A stretch of DNA of 64,000 nucleotides. It comes from Rhizophagus irregularis. Its lineage: Eukaryota; Glomeromycota; Glomeromycetes; Glomerales; Glomeraceae. Position numbers and translations under genes: made by a program. Positions 42,509 to 53,817 of this stretch are shown here, piece by piece; the stretch's first letter is position 1, and every line of letters starts with the position of its first letter. Below the pieces are notes generated by a model. That model ran no database searches and was not told the origin of the DNA. It saw only the letters and a program-made list of their open reading frames with translations. The stretch is from contig NC_089443.1 in assembly GCF_026210795.1 (NCBI RefSeq), positions 4,154,001 to 4,218,000 on the forward strand, given 5' to 3'.

Positions 42509-42994
42509 AGCATGCATTAAGTGAACATAGATGGGGAGGCGATCCTTGGGGACTGGGAGTGGTATGAATGGACTCAACAAAAGTAAGCATTTTGTACTTG
42601 ACTTTCGTAGGAATTACCCTGCAGAGTCATATTTTTTAGATCCGGCCGGCATTACCGCGTAATCCCGAATTACCGAAAAAGGAAATTTATGTTACACAAG
42701 GTTCCAAACGCATTCTTACCAAATCGATTTTTGTGGAACGGGTATCGCCCAAAAAGGAAATGATCTACGTACCGCATGAAATCACGTGACACTCTACACA
42801 TTTGTTCAGGGTATCACGTGACATGAACTCCGTTCACATTTTCTGTAATATAATCCATAGTTTTCCATGAATGCTTTTTAGGCCAATAATCCAATAACTT
42901 ATTCATCAGGTATCCTCGTGTTTTGCGACAAGGACTGATGACCATGTAACCTCATCATCAGGCATCCTCGCATTTTTTGACAAGGACTGATGAC
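42509..42994 (+). other. intergenic tract with 52-bp direct repeat, left of the LINE
   Basis: Contains CATATTTTTTAG (42630), GGCCGGCATTACCGCG and two copies of a CATCAGG..GACAAGGACTGATGAC unit at about 42904-42942 and 42955-42994. The last 18 bases are the LINE target duplication. Confidence 0.5.
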
Positions 42995-43102
42995 TGATAT
43001 AGATCTTTTACCGCCGATCTATTGACCAAAAATTTTCGGAAAGAAAATTTTATATCTTCGTACTAACAACTCTTATATTTTACCCAACTCATACCTTCTA
43101 AC

Positions 43103-45235
43103 ATGTCTAGAAACCTTGCTAGAAGAGGTGGCGGCAGTTATAATCCTAATAGTAATAAGGCTGCTCGTCAAGAAAAGAAAAATAATAAAAAACAACTCTC
43201 TGACAACTCTGGTTCTGATAGTGATAATAATTCCCAAAAACGTTCCCGTATACTTACAAAGGACTCCATGGATGAAGACTATGAAGATTTCGTTGCCGAC
43301 GCGCCGGCTGACGGTGGTTTAGTTGGTTCAACTTCGACCGCTATTCCTCAACAAAATAATTCCCGCAGTACTGCCCAAGAAAATACTCAAGCTTCTACCC
43401 CGAATAATTCTGCTGCGCCTACTGCGCCTGGCCAAGACGCGTCCTCTGGAGCTAACGCGTCTATTCATGCACCTCGAAACAAAGAAAATAACTCATCCCC
43501 TAACGCGTCCCCTAATATGGACGTGAATGATGGTACATCGCCCGATCAGGCTGTCGATCCCTCCCCTACCATTACCATTAATCGTCAAGATTTCCTGGCT
43601 GCGGCTGCGCCCAACTCCGCTCCCCAAACTCTAGAGAAACTTAAAACTAATAAGGCAATTATAGATGCCGTTAACAATTTATTTTTAGAAACGTATGAAT
43701 CGTATACCGGTCGGGCTCGTATGACTGGTTCAGGGGACGCTAAGCGTCTCATCATACATTTTCATACTGCGGAGGCTCGTGACTTGTGTGTTGAAAGCAC
43801 ACACTCCGATTTTCCGGACCTACAATTCCACCTGTACGATCCTAAACAGCTCCGGTCCGATGAAGACCTCCGTGCAATTCAAGTCACGGATATACTGTTC
43901 TTCATTACTAAACCGCAACTCCAATCCTACTTCAAGAAATTCGGCAATCTCCTTGCCCTCCATCTTTACTCAAGGAAAGGTGCTAAGATGCAACAAGCTC
44001 GCATTGTCTATGATCATGCTGATGCCATCTCCCGTTTCACAACTCAATGGGCCGTTTACTGCTTTTCCACCTGCTTACGTGTTACCCCTTGCCATTATTC
44101 TTTAGAACAAAAAGCTGCTCGTAGAGCGTTCGTGGCTGTTCTCTCTGGACTTCCTGCTAATACTAAAGATATCCATCTCGCTCCCTTGGTCAAAGAACAT
44201 GGAGCAAAAGCTATTAACATTCCCCTTTCCCTCAATTCTTACAAACCCAAACCTTGGGCTTATGTTACCTTCAACTCGCAAGAAACAATGGATGCCGCTA
44301 TGGAGCAAACTATTGGTTTCCAAGGTCGTACTCTTCGATGGGGTACATCCAACGATTCTAAAGCTCTTTGCCACCGATGTGGTAAACTCGGTTGTGCTCC
44401 TACCTCCTGTCTGCTTAACCAACGCCGTGGTCGTTCACGTACACGTGACCCTGTGGCTGCTCTTAAAGAACGTTTCAATATTGGCCAAAGGCCCGCCCAA
44501 CAAAGAACGCCGCGCAATAATTCTCGTTCTCGATCTCGGTCTAAATCTCGGGATCGTTCTGCTTCAGCTCAACGTTCTAATTCCAACTCCAATAGATCTA
44601 ATAATAATAATTCCAATATTAATGCTAAGCCCTCCTCCTCCTCTGGCTCAGCTAACTCCTCCTCAACTGCTCATGGACGTACACCTTCCAACAACCGTAA
44701 AGGCAAAGATAGATCTGTTTCTTTTTCGTCCAATGCTCGTGCTCCACTCCCGGATCCGAATTCTCCTAATGCTCTTGAGGCTGCCCTTAAGATTCTTAAT
44801 GTTTTAACGAATCTTCAACAAGATGTTGCTCGTGTGGAATCCCGCATTTCAAATCTTGAACTTAACAATCAACAGCTATCCGCTATTGAAGCCCACTTAG
44901 GCATCAATCCTCCCCCCGCTCCTGTTGTCAATTCCGAACCTGATTGGATGGAAGAAGACCCTCCTGAATCTACTGGTACCTTAATCCCACATCCTAATGC
45001 TCCCTTATCTTCTGGTGCAAAGAATTCCTCTTCCCCCAAATCTACACCCAATAATATTCCGCACTCAGCTCCTGCATCCGTCTCTAACCCTTCCCCACAA
45101 GACGAATTGAACTCGGTTATTCAAGATCAAAAAGCGATTAAAGATACTTTGCAATCGCTCACTGGTTCCATTCAAGGTTTTATCGCTTCTCTTGGTGGTT
45201 CTCCCTCCGATCGAGCTTCAGCTCCTTCGCAATAA
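43103..45235 (+). CDS. LINE ORF1 (Gag-like RNA-binding protein)
   Basis: 710 aa. N-terminal 150 residues are low complexity (Asn, Ser, Ala, Gln). A central nucleic-acid-binding part runs from about 225 to 425: VTDILFFITKPQLQSYFKKF, CHYSLEQKAARRAFVAV, and PWAYVTFNSQETMDAAM, two RRM-like units. A zinc knuckle CHRCGKLGCAPTSC at about 432-445 has the spacing C-x2-C-x4-C-x4-C, with Cys in place of the usual His. An Arg-Ser-rich region and a Pro-rich C-terminus with a short coiled coil follow. It packages the LINE RNA with ORF2. ATG 43103 lies 109 nt inside the 5' end. Confidence 0.85.
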   Translation: MSRNLARRGGGSYNPNSNKAARQEKKNNKKQLSDNSGSDSDNNSQKRSRILTKDSMDEDYEDFVADAPADGGLVGSTSTAIPQQNNSRSTAQENTQASTPNNSAAPTAPGQDASSGANASIHAPRNKENNSSPNASPNMDVNDGTSPDQAVDPSPTITINRQDFLAAAAPNSAPQTLEKLKTNKAIIDAVNNLFLETYESYTGRARMTGSGDAKRLIIHFHTAEARDLCVESTHSDFPDLQFHLYDPKQLRSDEDLRAIQVTDILFFITKPQLQSYFKKFGNLLALHLYSRKGAKMQQARIVYDHADAISRFTTQWAVYCFSTCLRVTPCHYSLEQKAARRAFVAVLSGLPANTKDIHLAPLVKEHGAKAINIPLSLNSYKPKPWAYVTFNSQETMDAAMEQTIGFQGRTLRWGTSNDSKALCHRCGKLGCAPTSCLLNQRRGRSRTRDPVAALKERFNIGQRPAQQRTPRNNSRSRSRSKSRDRSASAQRSNSNSNRSNNNNSNINAKPSSSSGSANSSSTAHGRTPSNNRKGKDRSVSFSSNARAPLPDPNSPNALEAALKILNVLTNLQQDVARVESRISNLELNNQQLSAIEAHLGINPPPAPVVNSEPDWMEEDPPESTGTLIPHPNAPLSSGAKNSSSPKSTPNNIPHSAPASVSNPSPQDELNSVIQDQKAIKDTLQSLTGSIQGFIASLGGSPSDRASAPSQ

Positions 45236-45282
45236 CTGATTTCTCAACTCTCCTCCTCGTTTATAATTATCATTGTGTTCTA

Positions 45283-48200
45283 ATGACTGACAATTTTGAT
45301 TATGATACATTTGTTCGAAACCCCCCCAACTCTGTAGATATTTATAATTTTTCAGCACATGAATCTTTATTTACTACCTTAAATGTTTTTCCTATCCCTA
45401 ATTCTTTTAATATTTCATCCTTTAATGTTAATGGTCTTCGCCATAATAGTCAAGTTAAAATTGAACAAATTTCAAACTTTTTCAACCTCAAGCATATTTC
45501 CTTTGGTGGTATCGTAGATACCCATCTATCCCCCAAACAAATTCATTTTTTATCTAAACGCCTTCCTAATTATACAGTCTTTTCCTCTGACTTAGATAAA
45601 ACTAAACAAGTCAAATCTACTGGTGGCGTCTCCCTTTTTATTGAAAAATCTCTTGCTTCTCATGTACAAGATTTTGTTTCGCATTCCTCACGTATTTTAT
45701 CTGTTGACCTTTATTTTAAAGGCAACATTAAATTGCGTATTTTTGTTATATATATCCCTCCTATTTCCGATTCTAAATTACGATCTGAAACTATTGATCT
45801 CCTTTTACAATTATTAGTGCAAACTAAACAACAAAATTTTTATCACGCCATTTGTGGCGATTTTAATATGCACTTAGATACTTATTACCCTATTTATTTT
45901 AACCGCCCTTCTGTTGCTTCTCAACGGTCTTATCGTTTGTTGCATCATCTTTTATCTCATGGTTATGAAGAAACCATTCCTGTTAATGCTTCTAATTCCC
46001 TAGGCACCTTCCACCGTGATGACCAGATTACTCGCATAGACTATGTTTGGTCCTGCCCGATGCTAAAAAGCTTTGCTCTCACTTCCTACATATTCGACGC
46101 CCATGATACCTGCTCTTCTGATCACAATCCTGTTATCACGTATTTTGATGATTCACTCTTAGTTGCGTCTATCAAGGTTGCTCGTGCTAAACAACTTCAA
46201 CGTCGAACTCGCCGCATTTTCAAATTTGATTCAGTTACTATTCAACAATGGGAATCCTTTTCCACTCACACTGACTCATTTTGCGACGTTCTTCCTTCTA
46301 CTTTTTCAACATGGCACATCAATCAACAATGTGAATACTTACATTCTCGTATCGTGAAAGCTGCTAATGCTTCTCTTCCATCTGTCACGGTCAGTAATCA
46401 ACACACATCTACGGTGCCTAAAGACTTGGAAGCTTTAACTCAACATTATCGTTTCCTCAGCCGTCTTTTGCATTCGATACGCTTATTGCGCAAATATCCT
46501 TCCACATATTTTAATAGATATGAACATGTTTGGTCCATTCATTTCATTCGACTTCAAAAAATTCTTCATCTTTATAAGAAGGTTATTCCTTCCCCCCCTA
46601 TTTTACCTACTTCTTTAACCACATGTAGGCAAGACGGTTTTAATTCTTTATTAGAATCTTTAAAGATTATTTCCAGTGCCCTTTATGGCCTCCTTCTTCT
46701 CAAAGAAAAAGATTTTCAAGATTCTTCTATTCGTGCCAAATTGGATGATAGGGACAACAATTTTGAATCTGATATTTTCTCATTCATTAATTCAGCTCTC
46801 TTAAGGACTCGTCGTCGTATCACATTGGATCGTGTCTTTATTGACCACCCTACACATCCTAAACTTTTAACGGACCTGCATGATATTGATGACGCTGTTA
46901 TCAACCACTTCCAGAATTCCGTACCTATTAAATCATCTCCTCCTGATAACATTTCAGCTCTTCCTGAAAAATGGTCTTCTGCTTATCGCCCTATGGATGA
47001 TGTGAATTCTTCTATTTATGATTCTTTGTTGGATCCTCCTACTCTTGAAGAATGGTTGTCTACGGTTTCTTCTATGCCTAACGACAAAGCTCCTGGTCCT
47101 TCTATGATTACTTATGAAATGCTTAAGCATCTGGGTTCAAATGCTTCTGCTCTGGTTTTAATCCTGGTCCAATCATGTTTCCATACTGCAGACATTCCTG
47201 ATTTATGGCGTCAAGCTATGGTTTTTCCTATCCCTAAACCTCACGAATGGAAATGTCAACTCAAGAATACAAGACCTATTACTTTACTCGAAGTTATTAG
47301 GAAATCTTTGGTCAAACTTTTTTATAATCGTCTCGCTTCCACTTTGGCTTCGAATGAAGTTCTCAAAGGAGGTAACTTCGCCGGTCTCCCTGGTGGTTCT
47401 TGTCGCGACCCTATTGTCGTCCTGGAATCTATTATCCATGATGCTCATGTCAACAAATCGCCGCTTTGGATCCTTTCACAAGATATATCGAAGGCTTTCG
47501 ACTCAGTTGATCTCAAGATGTTGCGTTTTGCTTTAGAACGCATTAAACTTCCTGCTTCTGCTACCAAGTTTATTTTATCCCTTTTTATGAAACGCTCTAA
47601 TCGCGTTTTTACTGCTCATGGAACTACACCTTCTTACCGTGTTCGTATTGGTATAGATCAAGGCGAAGTTATCTCTCCTTTACTCTGGGTTATATATATA
47701 GACCCTTTATTAACTGTTCTTAAGAATGAAATGATGGATCCTTATATACTTCATGCTCCTTCTTTATCTAATCCCTTGGCTGAGCCTAGTCCAGATGGAT
47801 TACGCATCAACAACTTGGTCTTTATGGATGATTCCACTTTAATCTCGTCATCTAAATCTGGAATGGAATCGATGCTTTCTATTACGGAAGAATTTTATCA
47901 GATCAATAATACTTCCGCTAATCACAACAAATATGTTTTAATTACTAATTCGTTGCCTCCCACTTCAGCTCCTTCGCCTTCTCCAGTCGTGTTTGACTTG
48001 CAATTATCTGGACTGAACAAAGTTCCTTCCATTTCTATTGTGCCTATTTCCATGAATAGTTCTTTCCGCTTCCTGGGCGTCTGGTTCAATGTCGCTGGAT
48101 CTCGCGATTTCGTCAGAAAGCAAGTTGCTCGAGAATGTAACTCTTTCGCTGCTACAGTTCGTCCTGCCAAATTATCTGCTAAACAAGTAGTTTATTTACA

Positions 48201-50904
48201 CAACACTGTCCTTATTCCGAAATTGGAATATCGCATGCAAGTCACACACCTCTCTGAATCTGAATGTGCTTTGACAACCAGCAGTATCCGTTCCTTGGTT
48301 AAACATAAGGCCAATTTTTCACGTGTACTCCCAGATTCTATTTTGTTTTTATCTCAAGGCTTGGGATTGATTAATTTATTTTTTCACCAATCACAAACAC
48401 ATTTAACTAATTTGTTTTTATTAGCTAATTCTTCTTCTCTTTTTATGAAAAATTTATTTTTATATAGATTACGTTTAATTCAATTTTCTTTTTTGATTCC
48501 CATTTCTCCATTGTTAGTTAAAGATTGGACTTTATGGTCTAAACTTTTCACCTTTAAACAGGATTATATCGCTTGCACTATTGCTCTCCTGACCACTACT
48601 CCTTTCAAGTTGTCACGTTCTCGATTTTCAACCTCGTCTGACCTCACCGTACCTGATGGTCACACGCCTTTATTTGAAGTGATGACTCCAACAATTTTTA
48701 TATCTTACTTCTGACGTCTAAGAAGTTTGCAACTCTATTACCTATCTCAATTCATCACGCCTCAAGGAACCCATATGATCACTTGGAATGTTTACTTATC
48801 CAATCTATCAAGTAGAAAAGGCCATCGAGTCCTCCCGCATAAATGGTTCAATGACATCCACCAATGCGTCACTGTTCCAAATTCCAATTCTCTGCTCTTG
48901 GATCAATTTTCTTCTGAAGCTATCCCTTCAAACATTGTTTTGGCTCCAGCCTTTGGTTCCTCTAGAAAATCCATGAAATGGATCGTGACTTTAGACGAAG
49001 ATGGCTCTCCTCTTTTTGGAAAACAACTTAGCAAACAACAATATTCCTGCAAGATTGTCCATTGGACCTCTGATTGTGTGATTCGACCTAATGATGTTAT
49101 CACGCTTACTCCTTGTCCTGGTTGTTCTAAACATGTACCGGTTACCCATACTAAAAGCAACCCAACAGATGTTACTCCTCTATGTATCATCCCAAAACTT
49201 TCTCCTCTTAGATCTTTACTTCTCCCAACAACGCAGGAGCGTATTAGACATGACACCACCACTATTACTTCTCCTTTTACTTGGGCGGACCTGGACGAGA
49301 TTGTAAGATCCTATTATGATCGTTTGGACATTCTGCCTAATTTTTCACAAGAAGATGTGGTTACTCTCCCTTCTCCTTCTCCTTCCCCCTCCTTGGGTTC
49401 GGCTGCCTCCTTTGCTTTTGCTGCCTCACCGTTAGCGACTCCTCCTGATAATCATTATTGTTTTTATACTGATGGTTCTTTAATTAACCTTGGCACTCCT
49501 GATGTTTCTATGGGTTGGTCTTGGGTCCAAGTCCTTGATGGCGCTGGTTTTTTCCAATCTATCGCTGCTCACGCTCATGGAATTTTTCACAATTGGCCTT
49601 CTTCTACAAGAGCTGAAATCGCCGCTATACATGCTGCTCTTACAGTCACTCCTCCGTCTTCAACGGTCACTATTCATACTGACTCTCAATCTGCCATAGA
49701 TGGTCTTCGTCTATGTGCTTCCTTTTCTTATTCCAATAGTAGGCTTTATTACAAGACCACCAATTTTGAACTCTGGGCTATTATTGAACGTCTCATTTCC
49801 TCCAAATCTTTATCTGTCACGGCTATTAAAGTGAAAGGTCACTCTGGTAATTTCTATAATGACTACGCGGACTCTCTGGCCAACTCTGCGCATACTTCTT
49901 CTTCAGCAATTCTTCTTTCTGATCTGGATCAAGTATCTCCTCACGATTTCTTATTAAAATATGATGATATTTTATGCGAATCCAACCCACGACGCCTATT
50001 TAAGCAATATTCGCAAATGCTGTGGATGCATAGATTAACGCGTTTATCGCGTTTTAACTTTACCATTGCTTTATCCTCTATCTCAGATTTCGTGATTGAT
50101 TGGGATCTTACCTGGTTCTCGCTAAATTCTGAACCTCAGCATGATGCTTCATTTACTCGTGCTCATGCTTCCTTCCATCGCACCTTCAAATTCAAACTCT
50201 TTTTGGAAGATTTGCCTACCTTGGAACATCTTAAAAGAATTCGCCCGGACTTGTATATTGACATCTTATTGTGTCGTTCGTGCCTCGACTCCAAGGAAGA
50301 TTTCATGCACTTGTTTATGTGCAAATGTAGACGAATCGCTATGGAACAAATTCTCCTCTCCTACCAACATCATTTTATCAACAAACTTCAAGAAGCTGGT
50401 GATCTCGTTAAGAAAGATCCCTCTTTAATTATTAACAAATTTAAATCTCTTCCTTGTTGGTCCTTTTCTTCTTCAAATTGGACTTCATATAGCCTTGTCC
50501 GTGGCTGCCTTCCGAAATCATTTGTCGAATTTTTGGAAGAACTTTCTATTCCACGTAACTCTGCGATGAAGGTTATCTCTGCTATCCACAATCACTTTAT
50601 CCAAAAGATTAGAAAACGAATTTGGCTACCGCGCTCCTATGATAAATCTAAATGGGAAGATGCGATGAATATTACTCATAAACTCAAACTTTCTCGGCCT
50701 TCAAATTTGCAAAAGTCTACGTACTTACCTTTCTCAACTTTACCTCCTCCGACCCTTTCCGACGCCGCACGTGACTCCGACGTTGATTATTTAAAGAACT
50801 CGATGAAATATGGTTTGCCTTGGTTTAATCACTATTCGGGTTTTATGGGTCGTCTAACGGTGCAACTTACTAACAGCTTTTGCAGGGTGGTGTGTCGATT
50901 TTAA
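45283..50904 (+). pseudogene. LINE ORF2: endonuclease-RT-RNase H with one in-frame TGA
   Basis: One frame of about 1,873 codons interrupted only by TGA at 48712-48714. APE-type endonuclease: SFNVNGLRHN, CGDFNMHLD, RIDYVW, SSDHNPV. RT: NDKAPGPSMI, SQDISKAFDSVD, GIDQGEVISPLLW, catalytic FMDDS. After the TGA the frame continues with RNase H: YTDGSLINL, STRAEIAAIHAAL, TDSQSAIDGL, KVKGHSG, DYADSLAN. A C-terminal Cys/His motif CRSCLDSKEDFMHLFMCKC ends the domain list. The order APE-RT-RNase H is that of the I/Tad1 group. The enzyme nicks target DNA and copies LINE RNA. The single nonsense codon probably kills RNase H in this copy. Confidence 0.88.
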
Positions 50905-51172
50905 TAATGGGCGCATTGTTCGTTGGTTTGTTTGCATAGTTGCTTCTTCTTAGGTTGGAACATATCTAGGCGGGGGATCAGGATAGTTTTAGTGTTATGC
51001 GATTTTTTCCTTTTCGAATTAATTTTATAGCTTTATTACTGTTTTGGAGACTATATAGTTTTATTTTTAGTTAATTTTATTTTTCTCTTTTGTACTTTGA
51101 AAATTTTATTTTATTTTTGTAAGTTCGTTAAATAAATTTAATAAAGATAAAGGCTACTATGCCATGTTTGCC
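50905..51172 (+). other. LINE 3' UTR
   Basis: No gene. It holds AATAAATTTAATAAAG and ends GGCTACTATGCCATGTTTGC just before the target duplication. Confidence 0.6.
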
Positions 51173-51210
51173 TTGACAAGGACTGATGACGATGTCACTT
51201 GGTTATTGTA

Positions 51211-51221
51211 AATTGAAGATA
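51211..51221 (+). promoter_or_regulatory. AATTGAAGATA promoter-like motif
   Basis: About 36 nt before the ATG at 51257; the best match to the shared motif. Confidence 0.5.
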
Positions 51222-51256
51222 ACAATTAGGTATGTAGACACGTACAGAAAAAAGAC

Positions 51257-51841
51257 ATGTCATACCCTTATATAACTAATCCTATAACCGGACGTCCAAT
51301 CCGTGTTGGTGGAGATACCTTTAATCGAATAGTTATGGAATCCCATGATTATATCGATGGAAGGCTTGTCCGTAGACAAACCGTACCGCCTCCACCCCAG
51401 GAACAACCTGTATATTTAAATACAGATACAGGACGCTATATTCAACACGGTACTAGAACGTATCATAGACTGGTTGAGAGTGACTACGAGGTAGTTGAGG
51501 ACTACTACCTTGTTCATTCTGAAGAGGAGGAGCTTATAGAGGAAATCATCAATGAAACACGCTATAATGAGGAAAATCTTGATGGCCAGCGGTTAACTTT
51601 CAATGATATACAACAAATCAGGGCCGCTATTCAGGCTGACCAAGATGAATATGATGATTTTATCTTACAGCAAGATACGACTAATGGGACACCTTCCTCT
51701 GGTCCTTCCGGTCGTCCACGAACTTTGGAGGACCATACCCTGAGACTTGCAGAGCTTAATATTGAGTTGTGTAGGGAATGTCTCATGCCTGTAAGCCCAA
51801 GTGACTTAACGGACAAGTTGTGCAAGAACTGCGCTTCCTAA
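51257..51841 (+). CDS. 2-cysteine-adaptor-like protein with C-terminal zinc ribbon
   Basis: 194 aa. Two tandem copies of an N-P/T-x-T-G-R-x-I-x-x-G-x-x-x-x-R-x-V pattern: YITNPITGRPIRVGGDTFNR (5-24) and VYLNTDTGRYIQHGTRTYHR (53-72). This recalls the viral 2-cysteine adaptor domain of large DNA viruses, though the flanking Cys pair is not visible. A Glu-rich middle follows. At the C-terminus CRECLMPV..LCKNC is a likely four-Cys zinc site. Probable adaptor in replication or virion assembly by analogy only. Preceded by an excellent AATTGAAGATA motif. Confidence 0.6.
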   Translation: MSYPYITNPITGRPIRVGGDTFNRIVMESHDYIDGRLVRRQTVPPPPQEQPVYLNTDTGRYIQHGTRTYHRLVESDYEVVEDYYLVHSEEEELIEEIINETRYNEENLDGQRLTFNDIQQIRAAIQADQDEYDDFILQQDTTNGTPSSGPSGRPRTLEDHTLRLAELNIELCRECLMPVSPSDLTDKLCKNCAS

Positions 51842-51930
51842 TGGTCAGTCCTCCGGTCCTCCGGTCTTCCGGTCTTTCCAACGGTTGATCCCTTAATGCC
51901 AGTTATTTTTTTTTATACAAATGACAGGTA

Positions 51931-51941
51931 TTTAAAGATAA
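51931..51941 (+). promoter_or_regulatory. TTTAAAGATAA promoter-like motif (weaker)
   Basis: Variant of the shared motif about 60 nt before ATG 52002, behind TTATTTTTTTTTATA. Confidence 0.3.
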
Positions 51942-52001
51942 CAATATATAAAAAAGATTGTGAAGGATACTAAGTGAGCGAATAATCAAAGAAAGATAGC
52001 C

Positions 52002-52553
52002 ATGTCAACATCAATCATAATAAACCAGTGTCAGAACTGTGGAGTATTCTCTGCAAAAGCGGCATATAGAGGATTATCCAGCGTGTTGTATAGACAGATT
52101 ATAAAGAAGATTGGTGACGAGAGTGAACCTTTACAAGCCTTGGGACTTGCCAGGGATAAGTTGGTCCAGATTATCCGTCGGGCAAGTAATGCGGATTTTA
52201 CGCAATTATTCACACAAAGACTAGATATGAAAATTATGGACGGAGATTCATACGAGGATACTAGGAAGTGGCTTCTTGAACAGCTTATAGCCATTGGATG
52301 TGACAGTGGGGAAATTGCCTTATATCAGTTCTTACGGAATACATACCCGGATGGTATTGACGAACCCTTTACTACATTCTATGAGAACTATGTAAATCAT
52401 GTAAGAAATCCGATGACTAAGAACTTTGCTTCTCGAGCCTTAGGAGCTATTGGATTAAAAGCTAGGATGCTACGGATTGACTTCGAAGGACGTAAAAAAA
52501 GTGCCATGATTCTTAGGGCTTCTGCGGAAGAACTTCGCGAGATGGGTTGCTAA
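52002..52553 (+). CDS. hypothetical 183-aa protein of the Polinton-like element
   Basis: Starts MSTSIIINQCQNCGVFSAKA with a CxxC pair near residue 10; the rest is helical, with no further Cys pair except a terminal MGC. No family recognised. It ends 14 nt before the convergent packaging ATPase gene. Position between the replication arm and the ATPase would fit a structural or DNA-binding role, but that is inference. Confidence 0.6.
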   Translation: MSTSIIINQCQNCGVFSAKAAYRGLSSVLYRQIIKKIGDESEPLQALGLARDKLVQIIRRASNADFTQLFTQRLDMKIMDGDSYEDTRKWLLEQLIAIGCDSGEIALYQFLRNTYPDGIDEPFTTFYENYVNHVRNPMTKNFASRALGAIGLKARMLRIDFEGRKKSAMILRASAEELREMGC

Positions 52554-52566
52554 AGCAGCCAGATTC

Positions 52567-53789
52567 TTACAAAATACTATTGATCCCTACTCGTAATGCT
52601 CGACGGTCCATATGACCCTTAGAAAAGATCTGTAAAAGGATCCCGATGCCTTCTATTAATTTTTTATTATCCAAAGGGTGACTAGACTTCAGGACTTCAT
52701 ATCGGGAGAATAACTCCTTTACGGTCTCAGGTTTTGGAATTTCAGTCTTCGTGGTCCTATCCCGTACTTTCGCTAAGAAGTTTTGGAAGTCTGATCCCAA
52801 GGTCTTACCAGATAGTCCGTAGGCTTCCTGAAAGACGTACTTAATCCAGGTATCTGCGTTCTTAGCTATAACACCAGATACGAGAAGGTGTTTTCTCTCT
52901 TTAGGCGATGGATATTCCCGAGCAAACTCGATTAGCTGGGAGGACTTTTTTGCTTCAGCTACGGCTTTCTGGCCATAGGAACTAAACTTTGATCGAACTG
53001 GGTTCAAACTTGGATTGAACTTTGATCGAACTGGGTTCAAACTCGGATCGAACGGGGATTGAACTGAGATCGAACTAGGATCGAACTGAGATTGATCGGT
53101 GATCGAACTGAGACTAATATCCCATCTAACCCGAATAGATAACGGATCGCTCTTGGATCTTCTAAGATCAAATACTATAAATTCGCGTTGTAGAGTAAGG
53201 TCATCGATTACTGGAGCTAGTGACTCCGATTCTTCTGTATACTGGCGGATGATCCTCTTAGTATCGGTCAAACTTCCGTGACCTCCATGTAGGGAAATAT
53301 AATTCACATTTTCACGAATAGCCTTGGGAATGGTAAAGAATCTTTGGGCCACATAGATACACGAGATATTTTTGTGACGCCCGTGTGTAAAAAATCCAGT
53401 GATGAGATCCTGGGTTTTTTTAGGCGCATCCATCAAATCCTCGAAGATTACCACAGTAGCCTGGGTGGAGTTGAAGTCCTTAACATTTGAATCTCACTAT
53501 GGGATACTGCGGTAAACGGAATTTCTTCTTCTTTGAAAAAATCACGTACGACTGCCCACTTCGGTTCATCGAGGTATCTGCCAACTAGAATTACCGCATC
53601 ACATAATATGTACCTTTCGCCATCCTCCTTTGCCTTCTTGTCTCCCATTAACAAATTAATAATCATAGTTGTCTTACCCGAGTCAGAACTTCCTGCTACG
53701 GCAAGACGGAAAGGCCATGATGGGGCAAACTCATTACCCTGTCTCGAGTCGGTTGTGTACTCGTCCAAATTGTATACATAAAGATCCAT
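52567..53789 (-). pseudogene. A32/FtsK-type genome packaging ATPase, frameshifted
   Basis: First frame from ATG 53789 (113 aa) has Walker A VAGSSDSGKTTMIINLL at about 31-47. Near 53485 a one-base loss shifts the frame, so the first frame ends at 53448. The second frame continues with Walker B TVVIFEDLMD, then FFTHGRHKNISCIYVAQR, a typical sensor region, and runs to 52567. Together about 400 codons. Such ATPases pump DNA into capsids in Polintons and large DNA viruses. An imperfect tandem repeat (about 52981-53110) inserts several DPSLNPVRSKF-like copies in the C-terminal third. Divergent from the Gag-like cassette, with 28 nt between the two start codons. Confidence 0.82.
52981..53110 (-). 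repeat. coding minisatellite in the ATPase gene
   Basis: Period about 33-36 bp, three to four diverging units based on GATCGAACTGGGTTCAAACT. It encodes repeats of F-N/D-P-S-L-N-P-V-R-S-K. Confidence 0.7.
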
Positions 53790-53817
53790 TTGAATTTTAT
53801 TCTAATTTAGTTTAAAT

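Larger units (their letters stand above)
42995..51172 (+). mobile_element. LINE (APE endonuclease, RT, RNase H; I/Tad1-like) nested in the Polinton-like element
   Basis: Flanked by TTGACAAGGACTGATGAC at 42977-42994 and 51173-51190 (18 bp). Two ORFs in non-LTR order, then an AATAAA signal (about 51130-51145) close to the 3' end; there is no long poly(A). Codon use is C/T-rich and unlike the surrounding element. If the 18-mer is instead part of the LINE, the ends move by 18 bp. ORF2 has one in-frame stop, otherwise the copy is full length. Confidence 0.82.

Noticed and set aside
42927-42994. CTGATGA words that recall a hammerhead ribozyme core
   Set aside because: No GAAA partner and helices in the right place; the repeated word is better explained as a direct repeat plus LINE target duplication.
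44102-44807. Several open frames on both strands inside LINE ORF1
   Set aside because: Shadows of the C/T-rich ORF1; no domain in any of them.
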